The notes: generated from the sequence alone by a model not told the origin. Counted from the stretch's first letter, positions 17,498 through 27,073 are shown. The stretch: DNA of 64,000 nt from Sphingomonas citri (GCF_019429485.1 NZ_JAHXZN010000003.1:248001-312000), one strand, 5' to 3'. Made by a program: numbers and translations.

Positions 17498-18790
17498 ATG
17501 GCGCAGCAACATCTACCGCTCGTCACCGTCGAGGCGCTGAGCCATCGCTATGGCGGGAGCGAGGGGCCGCCGATCCTCGACCAGGTCGCGCTGACGGTGC
17601 ACGAGCGCGAGGTGGTGGCGCTGCTCGGCCGCTCGGGCTCGGGCAAGTCGACGCTGCTGCGCTCGATCGCCGGCCTGGTGACGCCCGACGCGGGGACGCT
17701 GCGCTTCACCCCCGGCGCGGACGGGCGCGCGCGCTCGGTGGCGATGGTGTTCCAGTCCTTCGCGCTGATGCCGTGGCTGACCGTGCTGCAGAACGTCGAG
17801 CTCGGGCTCGAGGCCAAGAAGGTGCCAGCGGCCGAGCGGCGCCGGCGCGCGCTGGCGGCGATCGACCTGATCGGGCTCGACGGCTTCGAGAACGCCTTCC
17901 CGCGCGAGCTCTCCGGAGGCATGCGCCAGCGTGTCGGGCTGGCGCGCGCTCTGGTGGTGGAGCCGTCGCTGCTGCTGATGGACGAGCCCTTCTCCGCGCT
18001 CGACGTGCTCACCGCCGAGACGCTGCGCAGCGACCTGATCGAATGGTGGGGCGACGGGCGGCTCGGCATCGCCGCGGTGCTGATCGTCACGCACAATATC
18101 GAGGAGGCGGTGCTGATGAGCGACCGCGTGCTGGTGCTCTCCTCCAATCCCGGTCGCATCGTCGCCGAGTTCCGCGTCGACCTGCCGCAGCCGCGAGACC
18201 GGCTCGACCCGTCGTTCCGCGATCTGGTCGAGCGGATCTACGCGCAGATGACCCAGCGCGCCGCGCCCGCGGAGGAGGAGCCGCACGCGCCGGTGCCGGC
18301 GCTCGGCCGTCCGCTCGCGCCGGTCTCGGTCACCGCGCTCGCCGGGCTGATCGAGGAGGTGGAGGCGGCGCCGTTCGACGGGCGGGCGCCGCTCGCGGAC
18401 CTCGGCGACACGCTCCAGCTCGAGGTCGACGAGCTGTTCCCGATCGTCGAGACGCTCCAGCAGCTCGGCTTCGTCGCGCTGGCGGAGGGCGAGGTAGCGC
18501 TCACCGCGGCGGGCGCGGGGTTCGCGCAGGAGGACGTCGACCAGCGCAAGGCGATGTTCCGTGCGGCGCTGCTCGGTCACGTGCCGCTCGCGGGCGCGAT
18601 CCGCGCCGCGCTCGACTCGCGCGCCGGCCACCAGGCGCCGGCGCGGCTGTTCCGCGAGGAGCTGGGGGAGGCGCTCTCGCCCGATTTCGCCGAGGACACG
18701 CTGCGCGCGGTGACCGAATGGGGGCGCTACGCCGAGCTGTTCGCCTATGACGAGGCGGGCGACCTGTTCACGCTCGACGATCCGGGCTGA
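17498..18790 (+). CDS. ABC transporter ATPase with C-terminal AAA-associated domain
   Basis: The 430-residue protein starts at ATG 17498 with an AAGGAGG ribosome-binding site. The N-terminal ABC domain has Walker A GRSGSGKS (residues 44-51), VFQSFALMPWLTV, signature LSGGMRQRVGLARAL, Walker B LLLMDEPFSALD and His in IVTHNIEEA, as in NitT/TauT/SsuB ATPases. Residues from about 265 on form an extra winged-helix-like region (LGRPLAPVSVTALAGLIEEV to FTLDDPG) matching the AAA-associated C-terminal domain family. The extra domain may sense substrate or regulate the pump. It follows the double permease by 11 bases. Confidence 0.88.
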   Translation: MAQQHLPLVTVEALSHRYGGSEGPPILDQVALTVHEREVVALLGRSGSGKSTLLRSIAGLVTPDAGTLRFTPGADGRARSVAMVFQSFALMPWLTVLQNVELGLEAKKVPAAERRRRALAAIDLIGLDGFENAFPRELSGGMRQRVGLARALVVEPSLLLMDEPFSALDVLTAETLRSDLIEWWGDGRLGIAAVLIVTHNIEEAVLMSDRVLVLSSNPGRIVAEFRVDLPQPRDRLDPSFRDLVERIYAQMTQRAAPAEEEPHAPVPALGRPLAPVSVTALAGLIEEVEAAPFDGRAPLADLGDTLQLEVDELFPIVETLQQLGFVALAEGEVALTAAGAGFAQEDVDQRKAMFRAALLGHVPLAGAIRAALDSRAGHQAPARLFREELGEALSPDFAEDTLRAVTEWGRYAELFAYDEAGDLFTLDDPG

Positions 18791-18938
18791 GCCGCGGCGC
18801 ATAGCCGGACTTGGCGGGCGGCAAGATAAGCCACGCCCTCGCGCGACAGGGCCGCGCGCCGCCTTCCTATGAGACGCTGACGTGCCGCGCCGCGCGTCAA
18901 AGGGATAGCAGCGTCGCGGCCTCGTCGAGGGTCCGATC

Positions 18939-21293
18939 ATGCCGTCCGTCTCTTCCCGCCTGTCCGTCGCCGCCGCGCTCGCGGCCGCCGTCTCCAGCCC
19001 GGCATCCGCGCAGCAGACCGCCGACGCTTCCGTCGCGGCAGCGGACGTCGTGGTCACCGGCACGCGCGACCCGAACGTGACCGCGCGGCAGAGCGCGAGC
19101 CCGATCACGATCGTGTCGGACGCGGCGCTGCGCTCGACCGGGCTGCCCGACCTGCGCGACTCACTGGTGCAGCTGGTGCCGTCGCTGTCGCGCCCGCTGC
19201 ACGGGCTCGATCAGGCCTCGCTGGTCGACTCGATCAGCCTGCGCGGGCTCACCGCGGACCAGACCTTGGTGCTGGTCAACGGCAAGCGCCGCCACCCGAC
19301 CGCGGCGGTGGTGCTCGATCCCGGCCCGCAGCAGGGCACCGCGCCCGTCGACCTCGACCTGCTCCCCGCCGCGGCGATCGCGCGCGTGGAAGTGCTCGAG
19401 GACGGTGCCGCCGCGCAATATGGCTCGGACGCGATCGCGGGGGTAATCAACCTGATCCTCCGCGACGACACCGCCACCGAGGCGCGCGCGCTGGCGGGGC
19501 GAACCTATGCCGGCGACGGGGCTTCGGGCACGCTGTCGGCCGGTGCGGGCGTGGCGCTCGGCGCGGGCGGGCGCGCGCGCTGGACCGCCGAGCTGGTCCA
19601 TCGCGACCGCACCGATCGCCAAGGTCGCGACACGCGTACCGGGCTGTACGACAATCCCGCGATCGGCGCGCCGCGCACCGAGCGGGCCGCGCTCGCGCTC
19701 GACGCCGACTTCCGGCTCGGCGCGGCGACGCTGTACGGCGACGCCAGTTGGGCGCGCCGCGACGCGGGACGGCTCGCCTTCCGCCGGCTGGGCGACGTGC
19801 TCCCCGCGCTCTACCCGCACGGCTTCCAGCCCGAGGAGACGATCGCCGAGCAGGACGCCGCCGCCACGATCGGCGCACGCGGCGGCGCGCGCGACGGCTG
19901 GCACTGGGATCTCAGCACGACCTACGGCAGCGACCGGATCGGCCTGGGGCTGCGCGACACCGGCAACCTCGGGCTCTACGCCGCGACCGGGGCGACGCCG
20001 ACCGCGGTGGCGATCGGGCGCTATCGGCTGGGGCAATGGACCAGCACGCTCGACCTGCGTCGGCCGATCGCGCTGGCCTGGCTCGCCGCGCCGCTCCATC
20101 TCGCGCTGGGCGGGGAATATCGCCGCGAGAGCTATGCGATCGATCCGGGCGAGCCTGCGGCCTACGTGCTCGGCGGGACGCAGGGCTATCAGGGGCTCTC
20201 GCCCGACAATCGCACGCGCGCCGATCGCTCTGTCGCCGCGGGCTATGCTGATCTGGCGCTGCCGCTCGCGCGCGCGTGGCGGCTCGACGCGGCGGGGCGC
20301 TACGAACATTACAGCGACGCGGGCGAGACGCTGACGGGCAAGCTGGCGACGCGGCTCGAGCTCACGGACGCGATCGCGCTGCGTGCCAGCGCAGGGACCG
20401 GCTTCCGCGCGCCGACGCTGGCGCAGTCGCACTTCAGCAGCATCGTCGTCTCGCCCAGCTATGCCAACGCGCAGGTGGCGGTCACTTCGGCGGCGGCGCG
20501 CGCGCTCGGCGCCGCGCCGCTGCGCCCGGAGCGCTCGACTCACGTCGGGGCCGGCGCAGTGGCGCACCTGCTCGACTCGCTCGACCTGACGCTCGACGGT
20601 TATCAGATCATCGTGCGCGATCGCATCGTCACCGGTGGCGCCTATACCGGCCGGACCGCGCTCGACGCGCTCGCCTTGCAGGGGGTGACGCTGCCCGCCG
20701 GTCTGGCGCCGGAGAGCACCGCGGTGCAATATTACGCCAACGGCGTGCGCACGCGGACGCGCGGCCTCGATCTGACGTTGCGCTACCGCGCGGCGCTGGC
20801 GGACGGCGCGACGCTCGACGCCGACCTGGCCGCGACCGCGGGGCGCACCGCGGTGACGCGTGTCGGGCGCGACGAGCTCGGCCGCGCGCTGCTCGACGCG
20901 CAGGGTATCGGCTATCTCACCACGGCCTATCCCGCGTCGCGCGTCATCGCCGGCGGCGCGGTGGCGACGTCGCGCTGGGACGTCACGCTGCACGAGCTCC
21001 GCTACGGCGCGGCGCGCTCGCAGCTGACCTTCTACGCCGGCCCGGACGCCTTCTCGACCGAGCGCTTCCGCGATTTCACCAGCGCGGCGCGCTGGGTGAC
21101 GAACGTCGAGCTCGGCCTGCGCCTCGCCGGTTCGCTCCACGCCGCCATCGGGGCGAGCAACCTGTTCGACGCCTACCCGTCGTCGTTGCTCGCGGCGAAC
21201 TCGTACATCGGCGCGATGCGCTACGACTTGGCGAGCCAGCAGCTCGGGCAGGACGGCGGCTTCTACTACCTGCGCCTGCGGCTGGGCGCGTGA
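18939..21293 (+). CDS. TonB-dependent outer-membrane receptor
   Basis: The 784-residue protein has a signal peptide ending in SPASAQQ, a TonB-box-like DVVVTGTRDP, and a plug domain with ISLRGLTADQTLVLVNGKRR and YGSDAIAGVINLIL. A long beta-barrel follows (GGEYRRESYAI, ASAGTGFRAPTLAQSHF, IGASNLFDAYPSSLLAANSY). It imports a ligand across the outer membrane using TonB energy. It lies about 150 bases downstream of the ABC importer on the same strand. The cargo might be shared with that importer. The last residue is Ala rather than the usual aromatic, which is slightly unusual. Confidence 0.9.
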   Translation: MPSVSSRLSVAAALAAAVSSPASAQQTADASVAAADVVVTGTRDPNVTARQSASPITIVSDAALRSTGLPDLRDSLVQLVPSLSRPLHGLDQASLVDSISLRGLTADQTLVLVNGKRRHPTAAVVLDPGPQQGTAPVDLDLLPAAAIARVEVLEDGAAAQYGSDAIAGVINLILRDDTATEARALAGRTYAGDGASGTLSAGAGVALGAGGRARWTAELVHRDRTDRQGRDTRTGLYDNPAIGAPRTERAALALDADFRLGAATLYGDASWARRDAGRLAFRRLGDVLPALYPHGFQPEETIAEQDAAATIGARGGARDGWHWDLSTTYGSDRIGLGLRDTGNLGLYAATGATPTAVAIGRYRLGQWTSTLDLRRPIALAWLAAPLHLALGGEYRRESYAIDPGEPAAYVLGGTQGYQGLSPDNRTRADRSVAAGYADLALPLARAWRLDAAGRYEHYSDAGETLTGKLATRLELTDAIALRASAGTGFRAPTLAQSHFSSIVVSPSYANAQVAVTSAAARALGAAPLRPERSTHVGAGAVAHLLDSLDLTLDGYQIIVRDRIVTGGAYTGRTALDALALQGVTLPAGLAPESTAVQYYANGVRTRTRGLDLTLRYRAALADGATLDADLAATAGRTAVTRVGRDELGRALLDAQGIGYLTTAYPASRVIAGGAVATSRWDVTLHELRYGAARSQLTFYAGPDAFSTERFRDFTSAARWVTNVELGLRLAGSLHAAIGASNLFDAYPSSLLAANSYIGAMRYDLASQQLGQDGGFYYLRLRLGA

Positions 21294-21303
21294 GCGACGT
21301 GCC

Positions 21304-22191
21304 TCACTTCAGCAGCGCGTCGACCGCCTTGGCATAGATCAGCGCGAGCTTGCCCTGGCCGCCCGCGCCGTTGGGGCCGCCGTCGGTGGGGTGGAGCCCG
21401 TCCTTGTAGAGCGTCTTGTCGAGCGGCGCGGTGTCGGGGCCCATCACGGGATCGGCGGCGAAGTCGATCACGGCGTCGATCTCATGCCCGACCGCGGCGC
21501 GGAGCTCGGCGTTGACGATCTGGCGCCGCTCGTTGTGGACGCTGGTATATCGGGGCTGGTCGGGCATGTTGATCGGCAGCAGCGTCCCCACCGCCACCGT
21601 CACGCCCGCGGCCTTGAAGCGCGCGGTGTAGCGGAACAACTGCTCCAGCCAGGCGCGCGCACCGCCGGCGGCCTGAAGGTCGTTGGCGCCGATCAGCACG
21701 GTGAGCAGGCGCGGGTGGAGCGCCAGGTCGGCGTCGGCGCGAGCCTCCAGGTCGTTGACGCCCGAGCCGCCGACCGCCTTGCCGTAGAAGGTCACCTTGG
21801 GATGCGACGCGGCGTAGAGGCCGGTGTGACTGCCACCCCAGAAGACGGAGATCGAGTCGCCCTCGGACAGCACGCCGCTGCCGCTCGCCGCCGGCGTGGC
21901 AGCGGGGCTCGGCGTGGCGGCGGCCGGGGACTCGGCGACCGCCGCCGAGACCGGCATCGCGCTGGGCGACGCGCTCGAGGCGGGGGAGGGGGCGGGCGCG
22001 GGGACGGCGACCGGTGTGGCCGCCGCGACCACCGCGACCGGTGCCGCGAGCGAGGCGGCCGCGGCGCTGCCACCGCCGCCGCCACACGCCGAGAGCGACG
22101 CGAAGGCGATCAGCGACGCGACGCGGGTGAGGGTTTGGGGGCGCCGCAGCGGTCGGGTGGCAGCGGCCGGCGACATCGACGCGATCGTCAT
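21304..22191 (-). CDS. SGNH/GDSL-type hydrolase lipoprotein
   Basis: This 295-residue protein has a lipoprotein signal with lipobox SLSAC (Cys36), followed by a long Ala/Pro/Ser-rich tether. The hydrolase domain has block I EGDSIS (nucleophile Ser), block II with Gly in KAVGGSGVNDL, block III GANDL (Asn) and block V KDGLHPTDGG (Asp and His). Such enzymes deacylate or transacylate glycans and lipids. It is divergent from an acyltransferase-3 gene, suggesting both control O-acetylation of a surface polysaccharide. Localisation is periplasmic or outer-membrane. Confidence 0.85.
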   Translation of the reverse strand: MTIASMSPAAATRPLRRPQTLTRVASLIAFASLSACGGGGGSAAAASLAAPVAVVAAATPVAVPAPAPSPASSASPSAMPVSAAVAESPAAATPSPAATPAASGSGVLSEGDSISVFWGGSHTGLYAASHPKVTFYGKAVGGSGVNDLEARADADLALHPRLLTVLIGANDLQAAGGARAWLEQLFRYTARFKAAGVTVAVGTLLPINMPDQPRYTSVHNERRQIVNAELRAAVGHEIDAVIDFAADPVMGPDTAPLDKTLYKDGLHPTDGGPNGAGGQGKLALIYAKAVDALLK

Positions 22192-22338
22192 GGGGAAGCT
22201 CTCTCCTGCGCCGCGCCGCGGCCATCGGACGCGTGGTTACCGGCTCATGGTTGACAAGAGGTAAATAGTTCCGGTCGCTCCCGACCCGATACCGCCACGA
22301 TGAGGCGCGACATCACTGTCCAGAAGTGGAGCAGATTG

Positions 22339-22356
22339 TACATTAAAGCAAATGTA
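22339..22356. promoter_or_regulatory. Inverted repeat in divergent region
   Basis: TACATT-aaagca-AATGTA forms a 6-bp-arm inverted repeat in an AT-richer patch between the divergent hydrolase and acyltransferase genes. It could be a transcription factor operator; its short arms make chance possible. Confidence 0.3.
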
Positions 22357-22435
22357 AGCCGCGTCGTGCCAGGGTCGGCGGGGTGATAGGGATCGGTCGG
22401 GCCGGTGGACGGGATCGCTCGTGATTCCCTCATCC

Positions 22436-23584
22436 ATGTTGGCGACTGCGGCGAGTGGGGGCGGAAACTTGGCGAGAGGTGACGGGGCGCCCGGCGCACC
22501 GATGGGACATATTGCACCGCTCGACGGCATTCGCGCCTGCGCGGTGGCGATCGTGATGCTGTCGCACGCCGGGCTCGAGCGGATCGTCCCGGGCGGGCTG
22601 GGGGTCTCCGCCTTCTTCTTCCTGTCCGGTTACCTCATCACCACGCTGATGCGGGTCGAGCAGACGCGCACCCAGGCGGTGAGCCTGCGCGGGTTCTACG
22701 CGCGGCGGGTCCTGCGGATCGTGCCGCCGATGTGGATCACGCTCGGCCTCGGGCTGCTGCTGGTGCTCGCCGGCGTGCTGCCGGCGAGCGGAGGCAACGG
22801 GCTCGATGGGCGCGGTCTGGCGGCGCAGTTCCTCTTCCTCAACAATTATACCGACAGCTTCGGGCTGAGCGGCGCGGTGCCGGGCATGCCGGTCTGGTCG
22901 CTGGCGGTGGAGGAACATTATTACCTCGCCTTCCCGCTGCTGTACGTCGCGGTGCTGCGGCGCCTGCCGAACGCGCGCGCGGCGCAGCTGTGCCTTGCGC
23001 TGTGCGTGCTGGTGCTGCTGGTGCGGGGCGCGCATGCGCTCGCCGGCGACCCGCTCGACCAGCTCTATTACTGGTCGCACACGCGCGTCGACAGCATCCT
23101 CGCCGGCTCGTGCCTCGCGCTCCACCGCAACCCGGTGCTCGACGGCACCGCGGCGTGGCGGCCGCGGCGGCGCGAGATCGTGCTGGCGGCGGCGCTGCTG
23201 CTCGCCACGCTGGCGATCCGCAACGAGCTGTTTCGCCAGACGGTACGCTACTCGCTCCAGTCGCTCTCCTTCTTCGTCCTGTTCGCGGCGGTGCTGCAGT
23301 CGCGCGGCCGGGTGGCGCGCTGGCTCTCCTCGGCGCCGATGAAGCTGGTCGGCGACTATTCGTACAGCCTGTACCTCTCGCATCTGCTGCTGCTGACGCT
23401 GGTGATGGCGCTGACCGGCACCGCGAGCCGCGGGGCGGCGGCGCTGATCGCCTACCCGCTCGCCTTCGTCTACGCCGCGGCGATGTACCGCTGGGTAGAC
23501 CAGCCGTTGGCGCGGGTGCGGCGCTCGCTCCACCGCGGCGGCTACCGGCTGCGGCCGATGGCCGCGCGCACCGTGGTGGTGTGA
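22436..23584 (+). CDS. Acyltransferase family 3 (OafA/YrhL-like) membrane protein
   Basis: This is an acyltransferase-3 of about 380 residues with roughly ten transmembrane helices. The first core segment, APLDGIRACAVAIVMLSHAG, holds the conserved catalytic-region His; R-X10-like motifs follow (FYARRVLRIVPPMW), and VWSLAVEEHYYLAFPLL is the classic family motif. It transfers acyl (usually acetyl) groups to cell-surface glycans. Start alternatives are GTG 22421, ATG 22436 and ATG 22502; the last gives the usual short N terminus but none has a strong RBS. It is paired divergently with the SGNH hydrolase. Confidence 0.87.
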   Translation: MLATAASGGGNLARGDGAPGAPMGHIAPLDGIRACAVAIVMLSHAGLERIVPGGLGVSAFFFLSGYLITTLMRVEQTRTQAVSLRGFYARRVLRIVPPMWITLGLGLLLVLAGVLPASGGNGLDGRGLAAQFLFLNNYTDSFGLSGAVPGMPVWSLAVEEHYYLAFPLLYVAVLRRLPNARAAQLCLALCVLVLLVRGAHALAGDPLDQLYYWSHTRVDSILAGSCLALHRNPVLDGTAAWRPRRREIVLAAALLLATLAIRNELFRQTVRYSLQSLSFFVLFAAVLQSRGRVARWLSSAPMKLVGDYSYSLYLSHLLLLTLVMALTGTASRGAAALIAYPLAFVYAAAMYRWVDQPLARVRRSLHRGGYRLRPMAARTVVV

Positions 23585-23588
23585 GGGA

Positions 23589-23618
23589 CGATCCTCCCCG
23601 CTGGCGGGGAGGAATCGA
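23589..23618. terminator. Hairpin between convergent genes
   Basis: GATCCTCCCCGC-tg-GCGGGGAGGAaTC lies in the 46-base gap between convergent genes and can fold identically in both transcripts. A nearly identical hairpin is found at 33692-33716. There is no U-tract. Confidence 0.45.
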
Positions 23619-23630
23619 TCGCTACACCGA

Positions 23631-26045
23631 TCACTTCGCCTTCTTCGCCGCGCCCGCGGGCACCACCAGCTTGACCACGTCGTCGGGCGCGTCGTGGAGC
23701 TTGAGGTACAGCGCGCCCGCGACCGGGTGCGGCACCGCCAGTTCGCCGCCGACGAAGCCGAGCGGCACGGTCTGGGGCTTCTGGAAGCCGGCCTCGTCCG
23801 CCACCTGCGCGATCAGGAACAGCTCCTGGCCATGCAGCGTGCAGGCGGCACCGTCGCAGCGCAGATCGGTCACTTCGGGCAGCCGCACCACGCGCGCCAG
23901 CGGCTGCCAGTCGCCGACCAGCTCGCCCTGCACCAGCCGCATCTTGAGCGGCCCCGTCGCCGCCGCGCCGAGCGCCTCGCGCGGGGTGAGGCTGGCGACC
24001 GCGACGTCGCTGCCGATCAGCTGGAGCTTGCCCGACGCCACGCTGAGCTTGGCGCTGGCGCCGTCGTCGGCGGTGGCCACCTCGATCAGGTCGCCCGCGC
24101 TCAGCCGCGTGTTGACCGCGCGCGCCGAGAAGGTGAGCGTCGCCTCGGGCGCCAGCGCGAAGTCGGGCAGCTCGAGCGCGAGCCGGTCGGGCGCGGCCGG
24201 CGCGGCGACGCTGCGGCTGACCAGCTCGAGCCGCGGCCGCGGCGGCGTGATCGTGGCGCGCACCGCGGTGGTACGCCCGTCCTTGAGCGTCACCTTGGCG
24301 TCGCTCGTCCCGGTCGGCACCGTCTCGGTATTGGCGTCGGTGGTGAGCGCGAGCCGGTCGCCGCCGCCCATGTCGCGGGACAGCGCGCCGGCGGTAAAGG
24401 TCAGCCCCGCCACCTCGAGCGACGCGACCTGGTCGAGCCGCGCGCCGACCAGCCGCCCCTCCTTGTCGCCGGTGTAGAGCGTGAAGCCCTCCAGCCGGCT
24501 CGCCTCGCTCTGCCCCTTGAGCGTCAGTTGCGCCGGCGCGCTCTCGCCATAATGCGACACCAGGACGGTGAGATCGCCCGGGCGCGCGCGCTGGAGCGGC
24601 AGCGTCGCGCTGATCTCGTCGGGCGCGCCGGCCTTCCACTCGACCGGCTTGATCGTGCCCGAGCGGTCGCGCAGCGCGACCTGCTCGACGCAGGCGGCGG
24701 CGCCGCCGCGCAGCGTCAGCGGCGCGTCGCGGCCGACCACCACGGTGTCGTCGGGGCGCGGCTGCCACGCCGCCGGCGCGCCGTTCTGGAGCGGGAAGCG
24801 CGGGCCGGTAAAGCTGTCGAAGCCCCAGCTGCCGGTGAGCGTCGCCTCGCCGATCGTGCTCGCGCCCAGCTTCTGCGCGTCGGGGCCGACGACGAGCCCG
24901 CCGCGCTCGGCGTCGGCGGTGACCGGCAGCTCCACCGTCCTGCCGTCCGCCAGCGCGAGCCGCAGCGTCAGCGCGCGCGCGTAATCGGTCGCGAACACCA
25001 GAGGCGCGTCCTCGAGCGGCAGCACCAGGCCGGGTTTGGCGAGGCACACCGCGTCCTTGAGCGCGGCGCGCAGCGGCGGCGGGGCGGCGGCGCCGATCGG
25101 GGGCAGCGGCGCGACCAGCACCGACTTGGGGTTCTGGAACGACGGTGGGGTGTTGAGCTGGAGCCGCAGCCGCGTGTTCTGCCCGACCGCCAGCGCGGGG
25201 GCATATTGATAGTCGGCGCTCCGGAACACGCCGAACAGTCGCGCGAAGTCGCGTGCCAGCGAGATATAGGGGCTGAACTCGCCCGCGCCGCCCTCCTTGG
25301 TGGCGGCGAGGCTGTAGGCGAACTGCGTGGTGGTGCCGCCGATCACGTCGATCATCGAGGCCGCGCCGCCGCCGGTCTGGAGCACCATGCCGTCGCGGTT
25401 CTGCGTCAGGCACGAGGCCTGGAGCGCGCGGCTGCGCGCGAGGCAGTCGGCGTTGAGCTTGATCCCGAGCGAGCCCGCGAGCGCGGTGGAGACGGGGACG
25501 AGCCGCTCGGGCGCGCTCTCCTCGACGCGCGCGACGCCGTTGACGAAGGTCTCCAGCCGGGCGCGGTCGAGCGAGGCCTGGTAGAGGTCCTGCGCGGCGC
25601 GGACGAACACGCCGGGGCGGCCGCGCACCGCCTTGACCAAGGCGTTGTAGCCCCCGCCGGTCTCGGGCGCCATCAACGCGATCGCCTGCTGCGCGCCCTC
25701 GGGCACCTTGACGCTGAGCGTCGCCTTCTTGGGGTTCCACGTCTCGGCCTCGTAGAACCAGTTCTTGGGCGGCGGGTTGGTCGCGCCGCGCAGGAAGACG
25801 AGGACGAGCAGGTAGCGCGCGGCCTGGTCGGCGGGGAGGTCCGCCTTGAGCTCGAGTTGGTCGCCGACGCGCAAGGAGGGCACCTGGCCGATCGGCAGCG
25901 TCACCTTCTCGCGCGTCACCGCCATGGTCAGCGCCGGGCCGGCGAGGTCGAAGCTGTTGCCCTGCGCGCTCGCGGGGAGGGGCGACAGCACGAGCGAGGA
26001 GAGCGCCAGCAGCGCCAGCAAGCGTTGAAGAAGAAGCCGCATCAC
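23631..26045 (-). CDS. Large exported protein of unknown function
   Basis: This 804-residue protein has a clear Sec signal peptide (MMRLLLQRLLALLALSSLVLSPLPASA) and no other transmembrane helix. The mature part is rich in beta-strand-like segments and contains repeated Ig-like or bacterial-sandwich-like sections (about residues 400-600), ending in a basic GAAKKAK tail. Two Cys pairs (CLARSRALQASC and CDGAACTLHG) may form disulfides. It is monocistronic. No enzyme motif was recognised. It is probably a conserved sphingomonad envelope protein. Confidence in the coding call is high because of the signal peptide and long coherent frame. Confidence 0.8.
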   Translation of the reverse strand: MMRLLLQRLLALLALSSLVLSPLPASAQGNSFDLAGPALTMAVTREKVTLPIGQVPSLRVGDQLELKADLPADQAARYLLVLVFLRGATNPPPKNWFYEAETWNPKKATLSVKVPEGAQQAIALMAPETGGGYNALVKAVRGRPGVFVRAAQDLYQASLDRARLETFVNGVARVEESAPERLVPVSTALAGSLGIKLNADCLARSRALQASCLTQNRDGMVLQTGGGAASMIDVIGGTTTQFAYSLAATKEGGAGEFSPYISLARDFARLFGVFRSADYQYAPALAVGQNTRLRLQLNTPPSFQNPKSVLVAPLPPIGAAAPPPLRAALKDAVCLAKPGLVLPLEDAPLVFATDYARALTLRLALADGRTVELPVTADAERGGLVVGPDAQKLGASTIGEATLTGSWGFDSFTGPRFPLQNGAPAAWQPRPDDTVVVGRDAPLTLRGGAAACVEQVALRDRSGTIKPVEWKAGAPDEISATLPLQRARPGDLTVLVSHYGESAPAQLTLKGQSEASRLEGFTLYTGDKEGRLVGARLDQVASLEVAGLTFTAGALSRDMGGGDRLALTTDANTETVPTGTSDAKVTLKDGRTTAVRATITPPRPRLELVSRSVAAPAAPDRLALELPDFALAPEATLTFSARAVNTRLSAGDLIEVATADDGASAKLSVASGKLQLIGSDVAVASLTPREALGAAATGPLKMRLVQGELVGDWQPLARVVRLPEVTDLRCDGAACTLHGQELFLIAQVADEAGFQKPQTVPLGFVGGELAVPHPVAGALYLKLHDAPDDVVKLVVPAGAAKKAK

Positions 26046-26384
26046 CCCTCGCTATAGCCCGACCGCGCGCGCCCGCGCCACCGCCGCCGTGGGTGGCGCG
26101 CGATCTGGGCGAGGATGCGGCGGCGCGGTGGGGATGGTGGGGCGGGGGCGCTCGGGCGGGCGCGAATGTTGAGCGATGTTGGAGCGAATGTTGCGAATGT
26201 TGAGTCGCTGGCGCGGTCGCGCGCGGGGGTGCCGCTTGGGTGGATCGGGGGCGCGGTAATGGCGGACACGGCACGTTTGTCGCAGGCTCGTCGCGTGTAG
26301 GACAGTTGGGATGTAGGGGGGGCGCCAAGCGGTTCGGCGTGGCCACACCGGCGCCCGCTTCGTGGTTGCCGCTAAGCCGAACGT
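26046..26384. other. Gene-free region with AATGTTG repeats
   Basis: This gap of 339 bases upstream of the large exported protein has no supported gene. It holds imperfect direct repeats of GCGAATGTTGA at 26162-26203 and the motif GTGTAGGACAG at 26295-26305. Both motifs recur near the HTH gene at 53-55 kb. A shift to AT-richer DNA begins just beyond it. Confidence 0.5.
26162..26203. repeat. Short tandem repeats of GCGAATGTTGA
   Basis: Four imperfect units run in tandem: GCGAATGTTGA, GCGATGTTGGA, GCGAATGTT, GCGAATGTTGA. The last two units match 53985-54003, which lies inside a coding sequence. Confidence 0.75.
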
Positions 26385-26984
26385 CTAGTCGGGCTGGAAG
26401 ACAATGTAATAAATCGTGTGATCGTCCTGCTGAACCATCGCCGTTACGACGCCGCCATAGTAATGCGGACCCGGTAGTGTGGCGATATCAACGATCGGAA
26501 GTACGGACGAAAAAACCGTCGTGACCGACTTCGGCGTTGCCAACACGATGGATCTGCTATTCGACGTCGCTGCGATGACGGATAGGCCAGCTGGCATATG
26601 GAAGTTGTTGCAAAACCTGTAAGTTTCTACGCCTACGCCCGCAAAGCAGGAGGGCTTTGGGCCTGAGAAGGTGGAAATTCCCTTATTGCGAAAACTGTTT
26701 TCACCTAGTTCGAATAATGTACCATCGTTAAGCGTAAAACCATAGGTGCTGACCGATAGGCGGTCAAGGTTGCAATTCAGATGTATCCTAAGTATCTTTG
26801 GCTGGCCATATATTTTTCTAAAATGGAATAAGTCTCTAATTTCTTTGTCTTTATCTCGTGACAAGATGTCCACGGTCGGCTGCGGGGTGGAGCACGTGCT
26901 GCGCGTGCTTTCATGAGAATAAATTGATACACCAGGCAGAATAACGCTAGTAAATAGCGCTAGCGCTATGGTAGAGCTAAACAT
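26385..26984 (-). CDS. Exported hypothetical protein in AT-rich patch
   Basis: This 199-residue protein has a probable N-terminal signal or membrane anchor (MFSSTIALALFTSVILPGVSIY) and four to five cysteines, two of them in SCFAGVGVETYRFCNN. Its base composition and codon use are strikingly less GC-rich than the flanks, as is the adjacent minus-strand gene at 27074, suggesting both were acquired together. No family was recognised. A periplasmic immunity or inhibitor protein for the neighbouring effector-like protein is one possibility; an unrelated exported protein is equally compatible. Confidence 0.6.
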   Translation of the reverse strand: MFSSTIALALFTSVILPGVSIYSHESTRSTCSTPQPTVDILSRDKDKEIRDLFHFRKIYGQPKILRIHLNCNLDRLSVSTYGFTLNDGTLFELGENSFRNKGISTFSGPKPSCFAGVGVETYRFCNNFHMPAGLSVIAATSNSRSIVLATPKSVTTVFSSVLPIVDIATLPGPHYYGGVVTAMVQQDDHTIYYIVFQPD

Positions 26985-27073
26985 TGATTATGCCCCTGTT
27001 TGCAAGTTCGGTGATTTACTTTCTGATGTTCTTTGAAGAAAAGTATATTGCATTTTTGTAGTCAAAACTTGAT

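Noticed and set aside
23694-26057. Long plus-strand open frame opposite the large exported protein
   Set aside because: The minus-strand product has a signal peptide and cysteine pairs; the plus-strand product is Arg/Ala-rich shadow sequence.
26162-26203. AATGTTG repeats as a CRISPR array
   Set aside because: Units are about 9-11 bases and tandem, with no spacers of uniform size and no cas genes.
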